Shown piece after piece: positions 44,217 to 55,466 of a stretch of 64,000 nt of DNA (its first letter is position 1; each line of letters opens with the position of its first letter). The notes under the pieces were generated by a model that worked only from the letters and a program-made list of their open reading frames with translations, did not search any database and had not been told where the DNA came from. The stretch lies in assembly GCA_963678705.1 (NCBI GenBank), contig OY783205.1, forward strand, positions 6,758,001 through 6,822,000, given 5' to 3'. Source of the stretch: Panorpa germanica (Eukaryota; Arthropoda; Insecta; Mecoptera; Panorpidae). Made by a program: the position numbers and the translations under genes.

Positions 44217-45572
44217 ATGATATATTCAGTAGAACAATATATAGAAGACGCATATAGAATTATAACACCCACGGAGGACTGCCGAAAGGCAGTCACAACA
44301 CATGAAGAAATAGAAAAAGCAGACATCAACATGAACACCCATGACAAACCAGAAAGTTCCGTGGAGGAACAATGGATTGAAGTAAATAAAAGAAGAGCAG
44401 CTAAACGTCGACGCACTGACGATAACCAAACACCAGAGGTAACAACAGAAAACAGATATAATCCCCTGCTAACCCAAACAGAGACAAGTACAACCCGTGG
44501 AACACCCACAAATAACCAACCACAAACTACAACAACCCAGGCAGCCCGAAAAAAAACAGCAATACCACCAATAATAATTAAATATTCATCACCAGACGCA
44601 AACATATTATTTCAACTGATAAAACAACACGCCAAGGCAAAATATAACATTAAGTTTAAACCAAGTGGTGACCTAGTGCTAATAACGACAACGTTAGAAG
44701 ACTTTAAAAATGTTAATAAGGTACTAAAAGATATTGGAACCGCCTTCTACACCTACAAGACAGAAGACGAAAGAGATTATAAATGTGTTCTATATGGCCT
44801 TCCCCAAATGGATGCAGCACTAATAACAGAAAAGCTAAAAAGAAAAGGTCTGCATATCTTAAAGACAGCCATGTTGAAAACCAAAACCGAAACTACTAGA
44901 CATACAGTGCCATATCTCCTATATTTCACACGAGTCAGCACAACAGTGAGAGACCTAAACATGCAGGTCAAAGACATTTCACATATTAAAGTACAATTTG
45001 CAAAGTACAAAACAAAAAGTGAGGGCATACAGTGCTACAGATGCCAACAGTTTGGCCACACCCAAGTAAGTTGCAACTTGGAAGAGAGATGTGTGAAATG
45101 CACGCGAATGCATAGAACAACCGAGTGCACAAAAAAAGATAGGGTCTCACCGGCTCAATGTTGCAATTGCGAAATTCCCCACCCTGCCAATTTTCCAGGG
45201 TGCCCGAACAGATTATCATATGCAGCAAAACTACAAGCCACAGACAATAAGAGACCACCACAACAAGCCAGACCTGCCGGATTCACCCGATCAAAAGAAC
45301 GGTTCCCAAGCCTCCCTGCAAGACCAAATCTATCTCTTTATCGCCCAGCCACGACGCCCCAAGAAGAAGTACAATATACACCACAAGAAAATCAAAGACA
45401 AGGAGAGGAATCAATAAATGACGTCATCAAAGAATTAGCGGAAATAAATAGCTTAATAGACATACCCAAAATACTGCAATCCTTAAGAAATTTCAAAAAT
45501 AAAATAAAATCTGGATGTTCACCCGAAGAAAAGCTACAAGCATTCATAATATGTGCACAGGCCTTCGCCTAA
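44217..45572 (+). CDS. Jockey LINE 1 ORF1 (Gag-like)
   Basis: 451 residues. The polar N-terminal third (Thr/Asn/Gln-rich) is followed by the structured pre-knuckle domain (IIIKYSSPDANILFQLIK and onwards) and a Cys-His cluster series: CYRCQQFGHTQVSC, CVKCTRMHRTTEC and CCNCEIPHPANFPGC. This arrangement is standard for Jockey ORF1, an RNA-binding protein. The stop TAA overlaps the ORF2 start as TAATG. No stop interrupts the frame. Confidence 0.9.
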   Translation: MIYSVEQYIEDAYRIITPTEDCRKAVTTHEEIEKADINMNTHDKPESSVEEQWIEVNKRRAAKRRRTDDNQTPEVTTENRYNPLLTQTETSTTRGTPTNNQPQTTTTQAARKKTAIPPIIIKYSSPDANILFQLIKQHAKAKYNIKFKPSGDLVLITTTLEDFKNVNKVLKDIGTAFYTYKTEDERDYKCVLYGLPQMDAALITEKLKRKGLHILKTAMLKTKTETTRHTVPYLLYFTRVSTTVRDLNMQVKDISHIKVQFAKYKTKSEGIQCYRCQQFGHTQVSCNLEERCVKCTRMHRTTECTKKDRVSPAQCCNCEIPHPANFPGCPNRLSYAAKLQATDNKRPPQQARPAGFTRSKERFPSLPARPNLSLYRPATTPQEEVQYTPQENQRQGEESINDVIKELAEINSLIDIPKILQSLRNFKNKIKSGCSPEEKLQAFIICAQAFA

Positions 45573-48068
45573 TGTCGGAAATAAATATATTGTTATGGAA
45601 TGCCCAAAGTATCCACAGCAAAGAAATTGAATTAACAGATGTTCTATTCGATGAAAACATTGATATAGCTCTGATTACAGAAACATGGCTACGACCAACC
45701 GACAGACTTAAGATAAACACATTTAACACATACAGAAATGACAGACAGGGCAAACGAGGAGGAGGCGTCGCTATCTTAGTTCGCGAAAATATCCAATATA
45801 CTCAACTACAAAATATACAAACAACAAACATGGAGACCACAGCAATAGAAATATACATAAACAATAGACCTACATCAATAGTAGTAGGATATACACCGCC
45901 AAACATCATCTACAATTATACTCAACTACACAATCAAATCATAGCTTATCCAGACAATTACACACACTACCCACATAATAGGAACAACGCACCAAGCACA
46001 CTGGACATAGTACTACTACAAAATGTCCATAACACTACAGACTTACAAGCATTACAAAAACTGACCTCTGATCATCTACCAGTCAAATTCTCGCTAGGAG
46101 GAATACACACTAGACCACCGAAAACAAGATACGACTACAAAAACGCACACTGGCCACTATTTAGACATGTTATCAACGAAAACCTAACACTTGACCCAAA
46201 CACATACACCGACGCGGAATCAATAGATGAGGCTGTCAAACACATTACTGACATAATTCAAACAGCGACCAACTCATCAATAACAAAGAAACGTATTACA
46301 CCATTTAGAATAATATTAACACCACACATAAAACAACTGATACATGACAAGAACACTACACGAAGAACATGGCAAAGATCAGGAGACGCCAACACAAAAA
46401 CAGAACTGAACAGACCAATCGCCCAAATTAAAAAAGAAATTTACGAACTCAGACAACAACAATGGACAGACAAATTGACATCACTCAGTACGCAAGACAA
46501 TTCATTATGGAAGCTAGCAAAGATATCACGAAACAAACCGACCACCATACCACCACTGCAACACAATACAACTACAGCCTTCAGCGACATCTCAAAAGCA
46601 AACGCATTAGCAGATGCGTTTGAAGCATCCTTCAAATTAACAGGACATATACACGACCCCCACACAGAAGAAATAGTCAAGTCATCCATTTTAAAATTAC
46701 AACAAGACGAATCCATAAACTCAGACGCCTCAACACTCACAACCCCAAAAGAAATTCAAAACATAATAAAGAAATCAAGCAACAAAAAAGCCCCAGGCAT
46801 AGATGCCATCTCAAACCTTGTACTAAAAAATCTCCCCAAGAAGGCTATAGTATACCTCACCAAAATTTTTAACGCCTGCTTAATCATAGGATACTACCCA
46901 CAAAGCTGGAAAACCGCAAAAGTTCTAGCCTTCCATAAACCAAAGAAAGACAATACAGTACCACAAAATTACAGACCAATTAGTTTACTATCTCATATGA
47001 GCAAAATCTTAGAAAAAATAATATTAAACAGAATACAAACTTTCGAACACGTCAACAACAACATAATAAATGAACAATTTGGATTTAGGAAAGCACATTC
47101 GACTACCCACCAACTACTCCGGATTGCCGAACAAGTGTCAATGCAATTCAATATGAAAAGAAATACAGGATTTGCACTACTGGACATGGAAAAAGCTTTT
47201 GACACAGTTTGGCATGATGGTTTAATACATAAACTGACGACAGTAAATTTACCAACATACATCATCAAAATCATACAGGCTTACTTGAAACACAGACAAT
47301 TCAAAGTATCACTAAAAGACGACGAATCTTCAACGAGAGAAATACCAGCTGGAGTTCCTCAAGGATCCTTACTTAGCCCGTTACTATACAATTACTTCAT
47401 CAACGACATCCCAAAAACTGACAACACTCACTTGACATTATTTGCAGACGATACTGGACTCTACACCTCAGCTAAACTGGACACCACTATCACTAACAGA
47501 CTATCAGAAGCTTTGGACGAACTAAAAGACTTTTACTTCAAATGGAAACTTAAAATAAACACAACAAAAACAGCAGCCATATTTTTTACGCACCAGCGAA
47601 AGCCTCCAAATGCCAAGATAAAATTAGATAACAATGTTATTGAATGGTCAAATACAGTTAAATATCTTGGCATTACTCTAGACACCAAACTCACATACTC
47701 CCCACATATATCAAATACAACAGCAAAAGCAAATCAAACCATTGAGGCACTATATGGACTACTAAAGAAAGATAGCGGACTAAACACACACAACAAAAAA
47801 TTAATTTACAACGCAATTATAAAACCGACATTAACCTACGGGGCACAAATATGGGGAAATACATCCAAATCCAACAAAAAGACTACAAATTATTCAAAAC
47901 AAATGCTTATAGTTAGCACACGATTTACCTTATGACTACAGCACAACACGACTACATGAAGAGACTGACTCGATATACATTAAAACAACCATAAAGCAGC
48001 AAACAGAAAAATTTTACAACACCTTAAAAAAATCACGATAACCCATTAATACAGCATCTTGGACAATA
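45572..48068 (+). pseudogene. Jockey LINE 1 ORF2 (endonuclease with deletion, RT)
   Basis: The start ATG 45572 is inside the ORF1 stop (TAATG), a termination-reinitiation arrangement. The endonuclease begins INILLWNAQSIHSKEIEL with ITETWL, but between YTPPNIIYNYTQLHNQ and NYTHYPHNR (about 45930-45945) the segment carrying GDLNAKH is missing in frame. SDHLPVKF remains. RT keeps NYRPISLLSHMSKILEK, EQFGFRKAHSTTHQLL, LLDMEKAFDTVWHDGL, GVPQGSLLSPLLYNYFI and FADDTGLY. Near 47877 a frameshift ends the long frame at 47935; the C-terminal region goes on in another frame to the insertion at 48069 and beyond it at 53458. Confidence 0.88.
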
Positions 48069-48138
48069 TTCATTGTTGGATAGTCAAAGTGTTCAGTTCA
48101 GTTTATAAAGTCATTCTTCATATTTAATATAATATTAA

Positions 48139-49064
48139 TGTAGACTTTTTATCGTCTACATTAATAGTTTTTGAATCTATTACCACCCCGGTACAGACTC
48201 CGCTTTGCAGGTTAGAATTTACAACCACGTGTTGCGATTCTATTATGCAGCCTAGAACTATTCAATCCTTGTTGATAGCTCACAATTTGTAGGTTATATC
48301 TCTAACCATCTGTTGAGATCCTAATTTGTAGGTACTTTCCCACAATTATAAGTTACAATTAACATCAGCCTAAGGTTGATGTACAATACAACAATATAGT
48401 TTCTTATAAACGAGTAAACACATAATTTGGCTATTAATAGTTTAATCACTTATCAAAGTCACAATATTACATCTACATAAAGTTAATTAATCTTAATTAT
48501 ATTCACAACAAAATACACTAGATTAAATACAATATAGTTCTTTACAATGTTTATGCGTTTGTTACACCCGTAATATGCAGTACAATTGTCCATAGTTAAC
48601 AACACAATATTCTTAATGAAAATACACCTTAGTACTAAACATTAAATTTGCTGTCTAACTAACATTAACGTAAATCACAATAACAATTATATTACACCTA
48701 GTAATTAATTTAACTATGATTTTAATACACAAAAATAGCAACCATATAATACACATTATACTTCTTTCGCCATTTTCTATTGAACACTTTTTCACACGAC
48801 ACGTTGTACGTGTATTCATGAGACAACGCCTTGATGACTCATCATCTGAACAGCTAGCATACGCCGTTCGACTGTTTGCTGTAAGCGAACTGGTAAGCAT
48901 GTTTCTGTGAACGGCTTTAGTGTCTGTCACTGGTTTATTTGATCATTTAAATATACCCCCGTTCTTAGCAAAGATCTCTACCCTATTTTACAGATAACTT
49001 ACTACTATTTCTTAAAACTAAATATAATTTAACTTAAAATTACTGCTTAAAAAATAACACCACA
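48139..49064 (-). repeat. solo LTR of the gypsy-like family (TTAA duplication)
   Basis: 926 bp on the minus strand. Its end regions match the 977-bp LTRs at 28749 and 32239 (for example tacagactccgctttgcagg and cttaaaaaataacacc), with many substitutions and small indels. TTAA occurs on both sides (48135-48138 and 49065-49068). A solo LTR forms by recombination between the two LTRs of an inserted element. It sits in the 5' UTR of LINE 2. Confidence 0.88.
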
Positions 49065-49200
49065 TTAATTGTATTATTTATAAGTTGATAGTTATAGTGC
49101 CAGTAACATTGATGTAATATGAATATTCTTCTTTCTACACGGTTTTCGTTTAAAATAAATATATATTAGAGGTAGCAACAAGACTCCTCCCAAGGGGAGG

Positions 49201-50631
49201 ATGATGCGTTCCCCGCCTGCTACGCATACCAACCAGCAGCATTCTGGCCCAGTTCAAAGATGCATAGCACCAGAAATAAATATAGAAAATATAGAAAATG
49301 CAGAGGCAAAAAAATGGCAACTAGCATGGGAAGAAGATAGGAAACAAAGATCCATACTTGAGGAAACTGTGAAAGAATTAAAGCAGCAAGTAAGGGAACT
49401 ACAAGACATAGCTCAAGGAATTAAACCATCGCACAAGGCTGGAAATAATTCAGTGAGAAATGAAGAAGTTGAACAATATGGAACAGATGAAGATGAAGTA
49501 ATTCGGGAGACCGACTGGATCTTCAAGAGAAAATCAAAGAAGCGAAAAGCAATCGCATCACCAGACGACATCACACCAGAAAAAGAGGTAAACTCAAGAA
49601 AATTAGAGGACGTTAACAAAACTGAAAATACCCAACAAAAACAAAATAATAGTAACCGTCCTCCACCTATAAATGTAGCGGGGGTAGAGGAGTACAAAAC
49701 ATTGTTTCAGATAATAAAAAGAAGTACAGAACAAGAATGCAAAGTCACTTCTTTAAGCAACAATGCCTGGAAGATAAATACCCCTGATCATAATGCGTAC
49801 AGAGCATTAGCCGCCCAACTAAATGATAAGAAACTTCAATGGCATACTTATGAGGATAAAAACGAAAGAACAATTAAAGTCATGGCTAAAGGGCTGCATC
49901 CATCATGCGACAAAAATGATATCATTGAAGATCTTAAAGGGAAAGGATTAAAAGTGCTGGATGCAATCAACATAATCAAAAAAGAAATAAACGAGAAACG
50001 AGAGACTACGAAGCGGGGACTACCGCTATTTATGCTAACTTTTAACAATAAGGAGAGTATAGACAAAATATATGAAATAAGAAACATACTAAATATAGTA
50101 GTAAAAATAGAACCGCTTCGGAAAAACACACGTTTAATACCACAATGCAAGAGGTGTCAGGAGTTTAATCACACTCAAAGCTACTGCAATAAAGATCCAC
50201 GATGTGTGAGATGTGCTGGAAAACACAATACCATATCTTGTACAGTAAGTAGAAAGACGACTCCCATATGCATCAACTGTAAAGGTGATCATCCAGCTAG
50301 CTACAGAGGGTGTGTAGTAGCCATGGAACTTCAAAACAGAAGGGACAATATTACAAAGCAGAAGAAGCAAGTACAAGTACAACGAAGGTATACACAGGAA
50401 AAGGAGATTCAACCTGCAAATATACAAGCAAGTAGCGCAAGCAGCGAAGCGCCTAAAACATACAGCCAGATTGCCAGCGGTAGAGAAGAAAAAAGAACAA
50501 TAGAAGGAATGCTAAATCAAATTCTTAACAATATGAACGAGCAGCAAAATGTAAACAAACAAATCTTTGAGAAAATACAAAAACTAGAAACTGGTTTGAT
50601 AACAATGCGACAAGGAAACAGAAATGAATAA
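49201..50631 (+). CDS. Jockey LINE 2 ORF1 (Gag-like)
   Basis: 476 residues without a break. It has a Glu/Lys-rich helical N-terminus (likely coiled coil, residues about 30-80), the pre-knuckle domain, then CKRCQEFNHTQSYC, CVRCAGKHNTISC and CINCKGDHPASYRGC. A second charged helix closes the protein. It binds element RNA. The ORF2 ATG at 50624 overlaps its end (ATGAATAA). Confidence 0.9.
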   Translation: MMRSPPATHTNQQHSGPVQRCIAPEINIENIENAEAKKWQLAWEEDRKQRSILEETVKELKQQVRELQDIAQGIKPSHKAGNNSVRNEEVEQYGTDEDEVIRETDWIFKRKSKKRKAIASPDDITPEKEVNSRKLEDVNKTENTQQKQNNSNRPPPINVAGVEEYKTLFQIIKRSTEQECKVTSLSNNAWKINTPDHNAYRALAAQLNDKKLQWHTYEDKNERTIKVMAKGLHPSCDKNDIIEDLKGKGLKVLDAINIIKKEINEKRETTKRGLPLFMLTFNNKESIDKIYEIRNILNIVVKIEPLRKNTRLIPQCKRCQEFNHTQSYCNKDPRCVRCAGKHNTISCTVSRKTTPICINCKGDHPASYRGCVVAMELQNRRDNITKQKKQVQVQRRYTQEKEIQPANIQASSASSEAPKTYSQIASGREEKRTIEGMLNQILNNMNEQQNVNKQIFEKIQKLETGLITMRQGNRNE

Positions 50632-53293
50632 CGTAATTACAATAGCTGCCTGGAATGCCAACGGATTGCAAGGACGCATTCACGAATTAGAACTATTTAT
50701 GCATCTTAAAAAAGTTGATATATGCCTTGTGTCCGAAACACATTTCACACGGAAGTCGTATATCAAGCTCAATAATTATCGCATTTACAAATCAAATCAT
50801 CCAGCAAATAAAGCGAGGGGAGGAACAGCTATAATTATTCACGAAAGAGTAAAACACAATGCAGAAGTAAACATTGAAATAGAAGAAATGCAAGTTACAA
50901 CAATTTCAATGAAAGTACAAAACCAAGCATTCAAAATTGCAGCCATATATTGTCCACCACGATATAATCTTAAGAAACAAGACTATTTAAATCTCTTTAA
51001 AACTCTAGGCAACAAATTTATAATTGAGGAGATCTCAACGCCAAAAACACTTTCTGGGGCTCTCGCTTAACCACGGCCAAAGGAAAGGAGCTCTATCAGG
51101 CAGGTTGCAATTATAAGTGTGAGTTCCTATCCACGGGAATGCCAACGTACTGGCCAACAGATAATGAAAAAATTCCAGATCTCATTGACTTCTATATAAC
51201 AAAAGGGCTCTCAAGAAACTACATGCACATAGGTAGTGATGAAACAATATCATCGGATCACACACCGATCATACTCACCATTAGTAGTTCAATAATAATG
51301 AGAAGTACTCCACCAAGTCTCATTAACCATAAAACAGACTGGGAAGGATACCGTAAAGATCTCGAACAAGATATAAATTTACAAATACCGCTGAAAACAC
51401 CTAAAGAACTGGAAGACGATGTTGACATTTTAGTAAAAGCAATTCAAAATGCGGCATGGCGAAATTCTCCAACAATAAAAGTAAAAGAAAATTTTAATAT
51501 CAATTTTCCAAAAGAGGTTAGAGAACTTGTCAACAAAAAAAGAAAAGCTAGAAAGAAATGGCAAATTACTAGAGCACCCCAGGACAAAACCATTCTAAAT
51601 ACATTAGCTAATAGTTTAAAAGAACTGCTGAAAGAAATCAAGAATGATAACTTTGCTTGGTACCTGAGAAAGCTCTCTGCAGACAAGGAAACGGACTACT
51701 CATTATGGAAAGCAGCGAAAGCATTGAAGAGGCCGAAAAACCAGAACACACCCATCAAAACAGAAGACGGATCATGGATGGTCAACAACAAGCAAAAAGC
51801 AGACCTATTCGCTGAATATTTAGAGAAAACATTTAAGCCATATCCTCGACAGACTACCGAAGAAGACATCGCTCGCACTGCAAAAAAAGACAACCTCAAA
51901 ATTCTTCCAGTAACTCTCAAAGAACTAAAACACATAATTAAGACCGATTTGAATGCCAAAAAAGCCCCGGGATTTGACCTTATAACGGGTAAGGTAATTA
52001 AAGAATTACCGGATATAGCACTGAGAAAACTCCTACATCATTTTAATGCAGCTATCAGACTACTATACGTCCCTAGCCAATGGAAAGTAGCTGAGGTGAT
52101 AATGTTACTTAAACCAGGTAAACCATCAAATGAAGTCACGAGCTACCGGCCAATTTCACTACTGCCAGTTATTTCTAAAATATTTGAAAAACTTCTCCTG
52201 AAAAGGTTGAAGCCAATAATATATGAAAGAAGGCTAATTCCGGATCATCAATTCGGATTTAGAAATAAACACACGACAATAGAACAGGTTCATCGAATAA
52301 CTAATATCATCGAAAAAGCACTTGAAACGCAACAAATATGTTCCAGCGTCTTTCTGGATGTGGCACAGGCGTTTGATAAAGTATAGCACCAAGGACTAGA
52401 ACACAAATTGCAAAAGGATTTACCTGCTGAATGGTACCTCATTCTCAAATCCTATCTAAAAGGTAGACATTTTAGAGTTAAAATAGAAGATGAGTACTCT
52501 GAGATAAAGCAAATAAAAGCAGGAGTGCCCCAGGGTAGCGTCCTTGGACCAGTTTTGTATTTATTATATACAAGGGATATTGACACAACCTGAGAATGCC
52601 ACAATAGCTACCTTCGCAGATGACACTGCAATAATGGTTACTGGGAAGAAAGAAGAAGAAGTGAATAGTAAACTGCAGCAATCGCTTAATGAGGTTTATA
52701 AGTGGACAAAGAAATGGCGAATTAAGCTGAACGAAGCCAAATCAACGCACATAAATTTTACAAACAGGAAAACTATTCCTTTCGCAGTTACCCTCAACTC
52801 ACAAACAATACCTTACTCCAACACAGCGAAATACCTAGGTATGACACTAGATGCGAAGCTCAAGTGGAAGGAGCATGTCAAAATGAAAAGAGAGCAGCTA
52901 AATATTAAACTCAGAAAAATGCATTGGTTAATGGGAAGGCACTCACAGCTGACCGTGCATAACAAGCTGGTATTATACAACCAAATACTGAAACCCAATT
53001 GGACCTATGGTATACAACTGTGGGGTTGTACCAAGAAAACCAAATTGAAGAAAATACAAACGTTTCAAAATAAAGTACTGCGTAGTATTACAGATGCGCC
53101 ATGGTACATCAGAAATGAAAATCTACATCGTGACTTAAAGATGCCCACTGTAGACGATGAAATCAAGAAGGCAGCGAGTAGACATTTGCTACGTCTACAA
53201 GACCACCACAACAATGAAATATTGCAGTTACTCGATACGAGAACAGATCTGCGTAGATTGAAGAGGACCAAGCCTCAAGACCTGACCCTGTGA
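50624..53293 (+). pseudogene. Jockey LINE 2 ORF2 with two frameshifts and one stop
   Basis: The endonuclease begins ITIAAWNANGLQGRIHELEL and has VSETHFTRKS. One base is lost near 51026-51028, so the GDLNAKNTFWGSRL block lies in the next frame. SSDHTPIIL follows at about 51260. RT has SYRPISLLPVISKIFEKL, HQFGFRNKHTTIEQVHR and FLDVAQAFDKV. Directly after it TAG (52384-52386) replaces the usual Trp of the AFDKVWH motif. [16 protein letters not shown] is followed by a second frameshift near 52585, and FADDTAIMV lies in the last frame, which ends at 53293. Three point lesions in 2.7 kb suggest recent loss of function. Confidence 0.88.
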
Positions 53294-54055
53294 TATCTAC
53301 CACTGTACCACACAATAAGAAGTGTGTAATATAAATCTTTCGGAACTAGTCAGTGGATTGGATCTGGAATACGTATTGTACTTATTATATATAAAAATTG
53401 CTAGATAAGCAAATTTGCTTAGTTGTAATTACCTTGTAAATAAAAAAAAAAAAAAAAATCTTGGACAATACACACACGACAGCCTACCCTTCAAGAACAA
53501 ATACAGACTACCGAAGGACACAATACTCTAGGAGTATGCTGCAGAACATGCTTCTCCATATGTAAAATACCCACCATAGCAAAGTAGGGTTTTTTAAACA
53601 TGTTTCCCTACACAACACACAAGACATTATAATAATAAGACACTCCTATATAGTATAAGACAATAACGGATTAAGGCTTAGGCTAGGCACCTTATGTTAG
53701 GTTAAGATGTAATGTAATTAATATTAAGTAATACCATTTGAGAAATAAAATATCTTTGAACTTGATCACTGGGTTATGAACCGAATCAGTTTGAGTTAAT
53801 GTTATTGGTGTTTCCAGTATTTGTATTGCTTGCGTAAGTGCTAAGTCTATATAACTTGGTGCCATGTTGTCAGCAGAGGGATAATGTGTTGGTGTTGTGG
53901 AGAATAATTTTATGTATGTTGTCCAGGAGATATTTGTGCAGTGTATTGCCGCTTGTGATGCTGGTGGCACAGTTCCAGGATGCATGTTTAGCGTTAAGGT
54001 CGCCCGCTATCATTACTTTATTATTCAGTTTGAACAATGTGTCTGGTCTGCTTTA

Positions 54056-54993
54056 AGCCTGCTGCACACGTAACGTGTTTTAACCCGGACAGGACGGAGA
54101 CGGAACGTGGTATTAGGTAAACACGTACGGGATTTTATACCCACCGAGTGTATACGCACCGTGACAGTAAGTAATTAAGGCTCGAAAGTAACGGCTAGTG
54201 TTGTTAATAAGCAAAGATGAATTTTAACATGCCTAATGAATAAAATAAGTAACCCAAACTAAAATGCAAACTAATTTTAACCAAAACGTGCTTTATCTCT
54301 TTCTGTCATATTAAAAAGTCATAATACTTGATTATATTGATGTAATAAATATCGACATTGTAAAACATGACAGTCTACTTTATTTACCTACCTGTCTTTT
54401 AATTTTAACATAAAAAAGTTAAACTGTAATTGTTACATATTAAGATCTATTGCAAAATTATGAGTGTATATGATGCAATAAATGAATTAAATAAAATTTA
54501 CAACCGTTTTCAGTGAGCGATAATTCTAATGCAATTTTACGCCACCGATAATTTTTATGTTTCACATCTAAATACTTTGGATCTGCCAAACTGTATAAAC
54601 ATGGATTTGGTCTCACTAATTTTTCGTCGTCTATTTTATTTATAATATTTTTACTATTATTATTTATTTATAATATTTTTATTATTATTATTTATTTATT
54701 TATTCAATATGTCCAATTGATAAATACGCAACGCACATCACTACTTAAAGCACGTCCCGTGTGCAGATGGCTATGCATACGCAGCGGAACCACGTACGGA
54801 ACGGGCCTCGCGGCGGGCGGGACGCGCTAAACATCGTCGTCGACGATATTTTTTCCCGTTCCTTCAACGCCACGTCCCCGTCCCCGTCCCGTCCGTGCAC
54901 CTGTGATGTATGCACTTTCCTATCCATTTTATATGAAACGATATTGTCGTCCCGTTCCGTCCGGGTTAAAACACGTTGCATATGCAGCAGGCT
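54056..54993. mobile_element. 938-bp terminal-inverted-repeat element (TTA duplication)
   Basis: The element starts agcctgctgcacacgtaac and ends with the near-complement; about 45 bp of inverted end with a few mismatches, including a shared acgtgttttaacccggac block. TTA lies on both sides (54053-54055 and 54994-54996). A 3-bp TTA duplication fits Harbinger-like and some other families. There is no transposase. The ends are GC-rich while the middle is AT-rich. It splits the LINE 3 endonuclease. Confidence 0.82.
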
Positions 54994-55466
54994 TTACTTA
55001 TAACAGTGTTTGGTGTATTATAAATGGATAACTAGGGTGATTGGTTGTTGTACACATTGTATTGTAATTGCTGTTGCTTCAGTGCTATGTAGTGCCGGTA
55101 AATTAACGTATGTGTTTAATTGAATTTTTTATCATGACTGCTGTGCCTCCTCCTATGCTATGTGCTCGGTCGGTTCTATATATTGTACATTTATCTAGAA
55201 TTAGTCGGTGCTGCGGTTTGAGCCATGTTTCACTTAGTAGTGCCACGTCTATGTCTTCGTTTTTCATTATGATCAATAGTAAGTACTAATATAAGTACTT
55301 TTATGATTAATCTAGTAAGAACTTAATAGGAAGCAATTTAGTAGTATTTTTAACTTTGTTTTCCTGTCTGGGGCTCTTTCTATATTGGTGATGCAATCCG
55401 AGAGTGCTTGCATTGACGGCGTGGTAAAATTTGCAGTATCAGTGTCTTTGTCTGTAGTGATGGGAT

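Larger units (their letters stand above)
48069..53457 (+). mobile_element. Jockey-type LINE 2, nested in LINE 1
   Basis: Flanked by the 13-bp duplication atcttggacaata (48056-48068 and 53458-53470) and ending in a run of A residues. The 5' UTR starts ttcattgttgg at 48069 and is interrupted by a solo LTR (48139-49064). ORF1 is intact. ORF2 has three visible lesions. It is full length or nearly so, and younger than LINE 1. Confidence 0.95.
43960..53764 (+). mobile_element. Jockey-type LINE 1, split by a nested LINE
   Basis: ORF1 (44217-45572), ORF2 (45572 on) and, after the nested insertion 48069-53457, the ORF2 end and 3' UTR (53458-53764) form one element. The 5' boundary is uncertain; a GC-richer segment at 43980-44060 probably belongs to the 5' UTR. 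The right end is AATAAA followed by tatctttgaacttg, resembling the short TTGAA-type ends of Jockey elements. No target duplication was found. Confidence 0.85.

Noticed and set aside
54745..55003. Arg/Ser-rich frames on both strands near 54.8 kb
   Set aside because: They arise from the GC-rich inverted end of the 54056-54993 element; no homologous motif.
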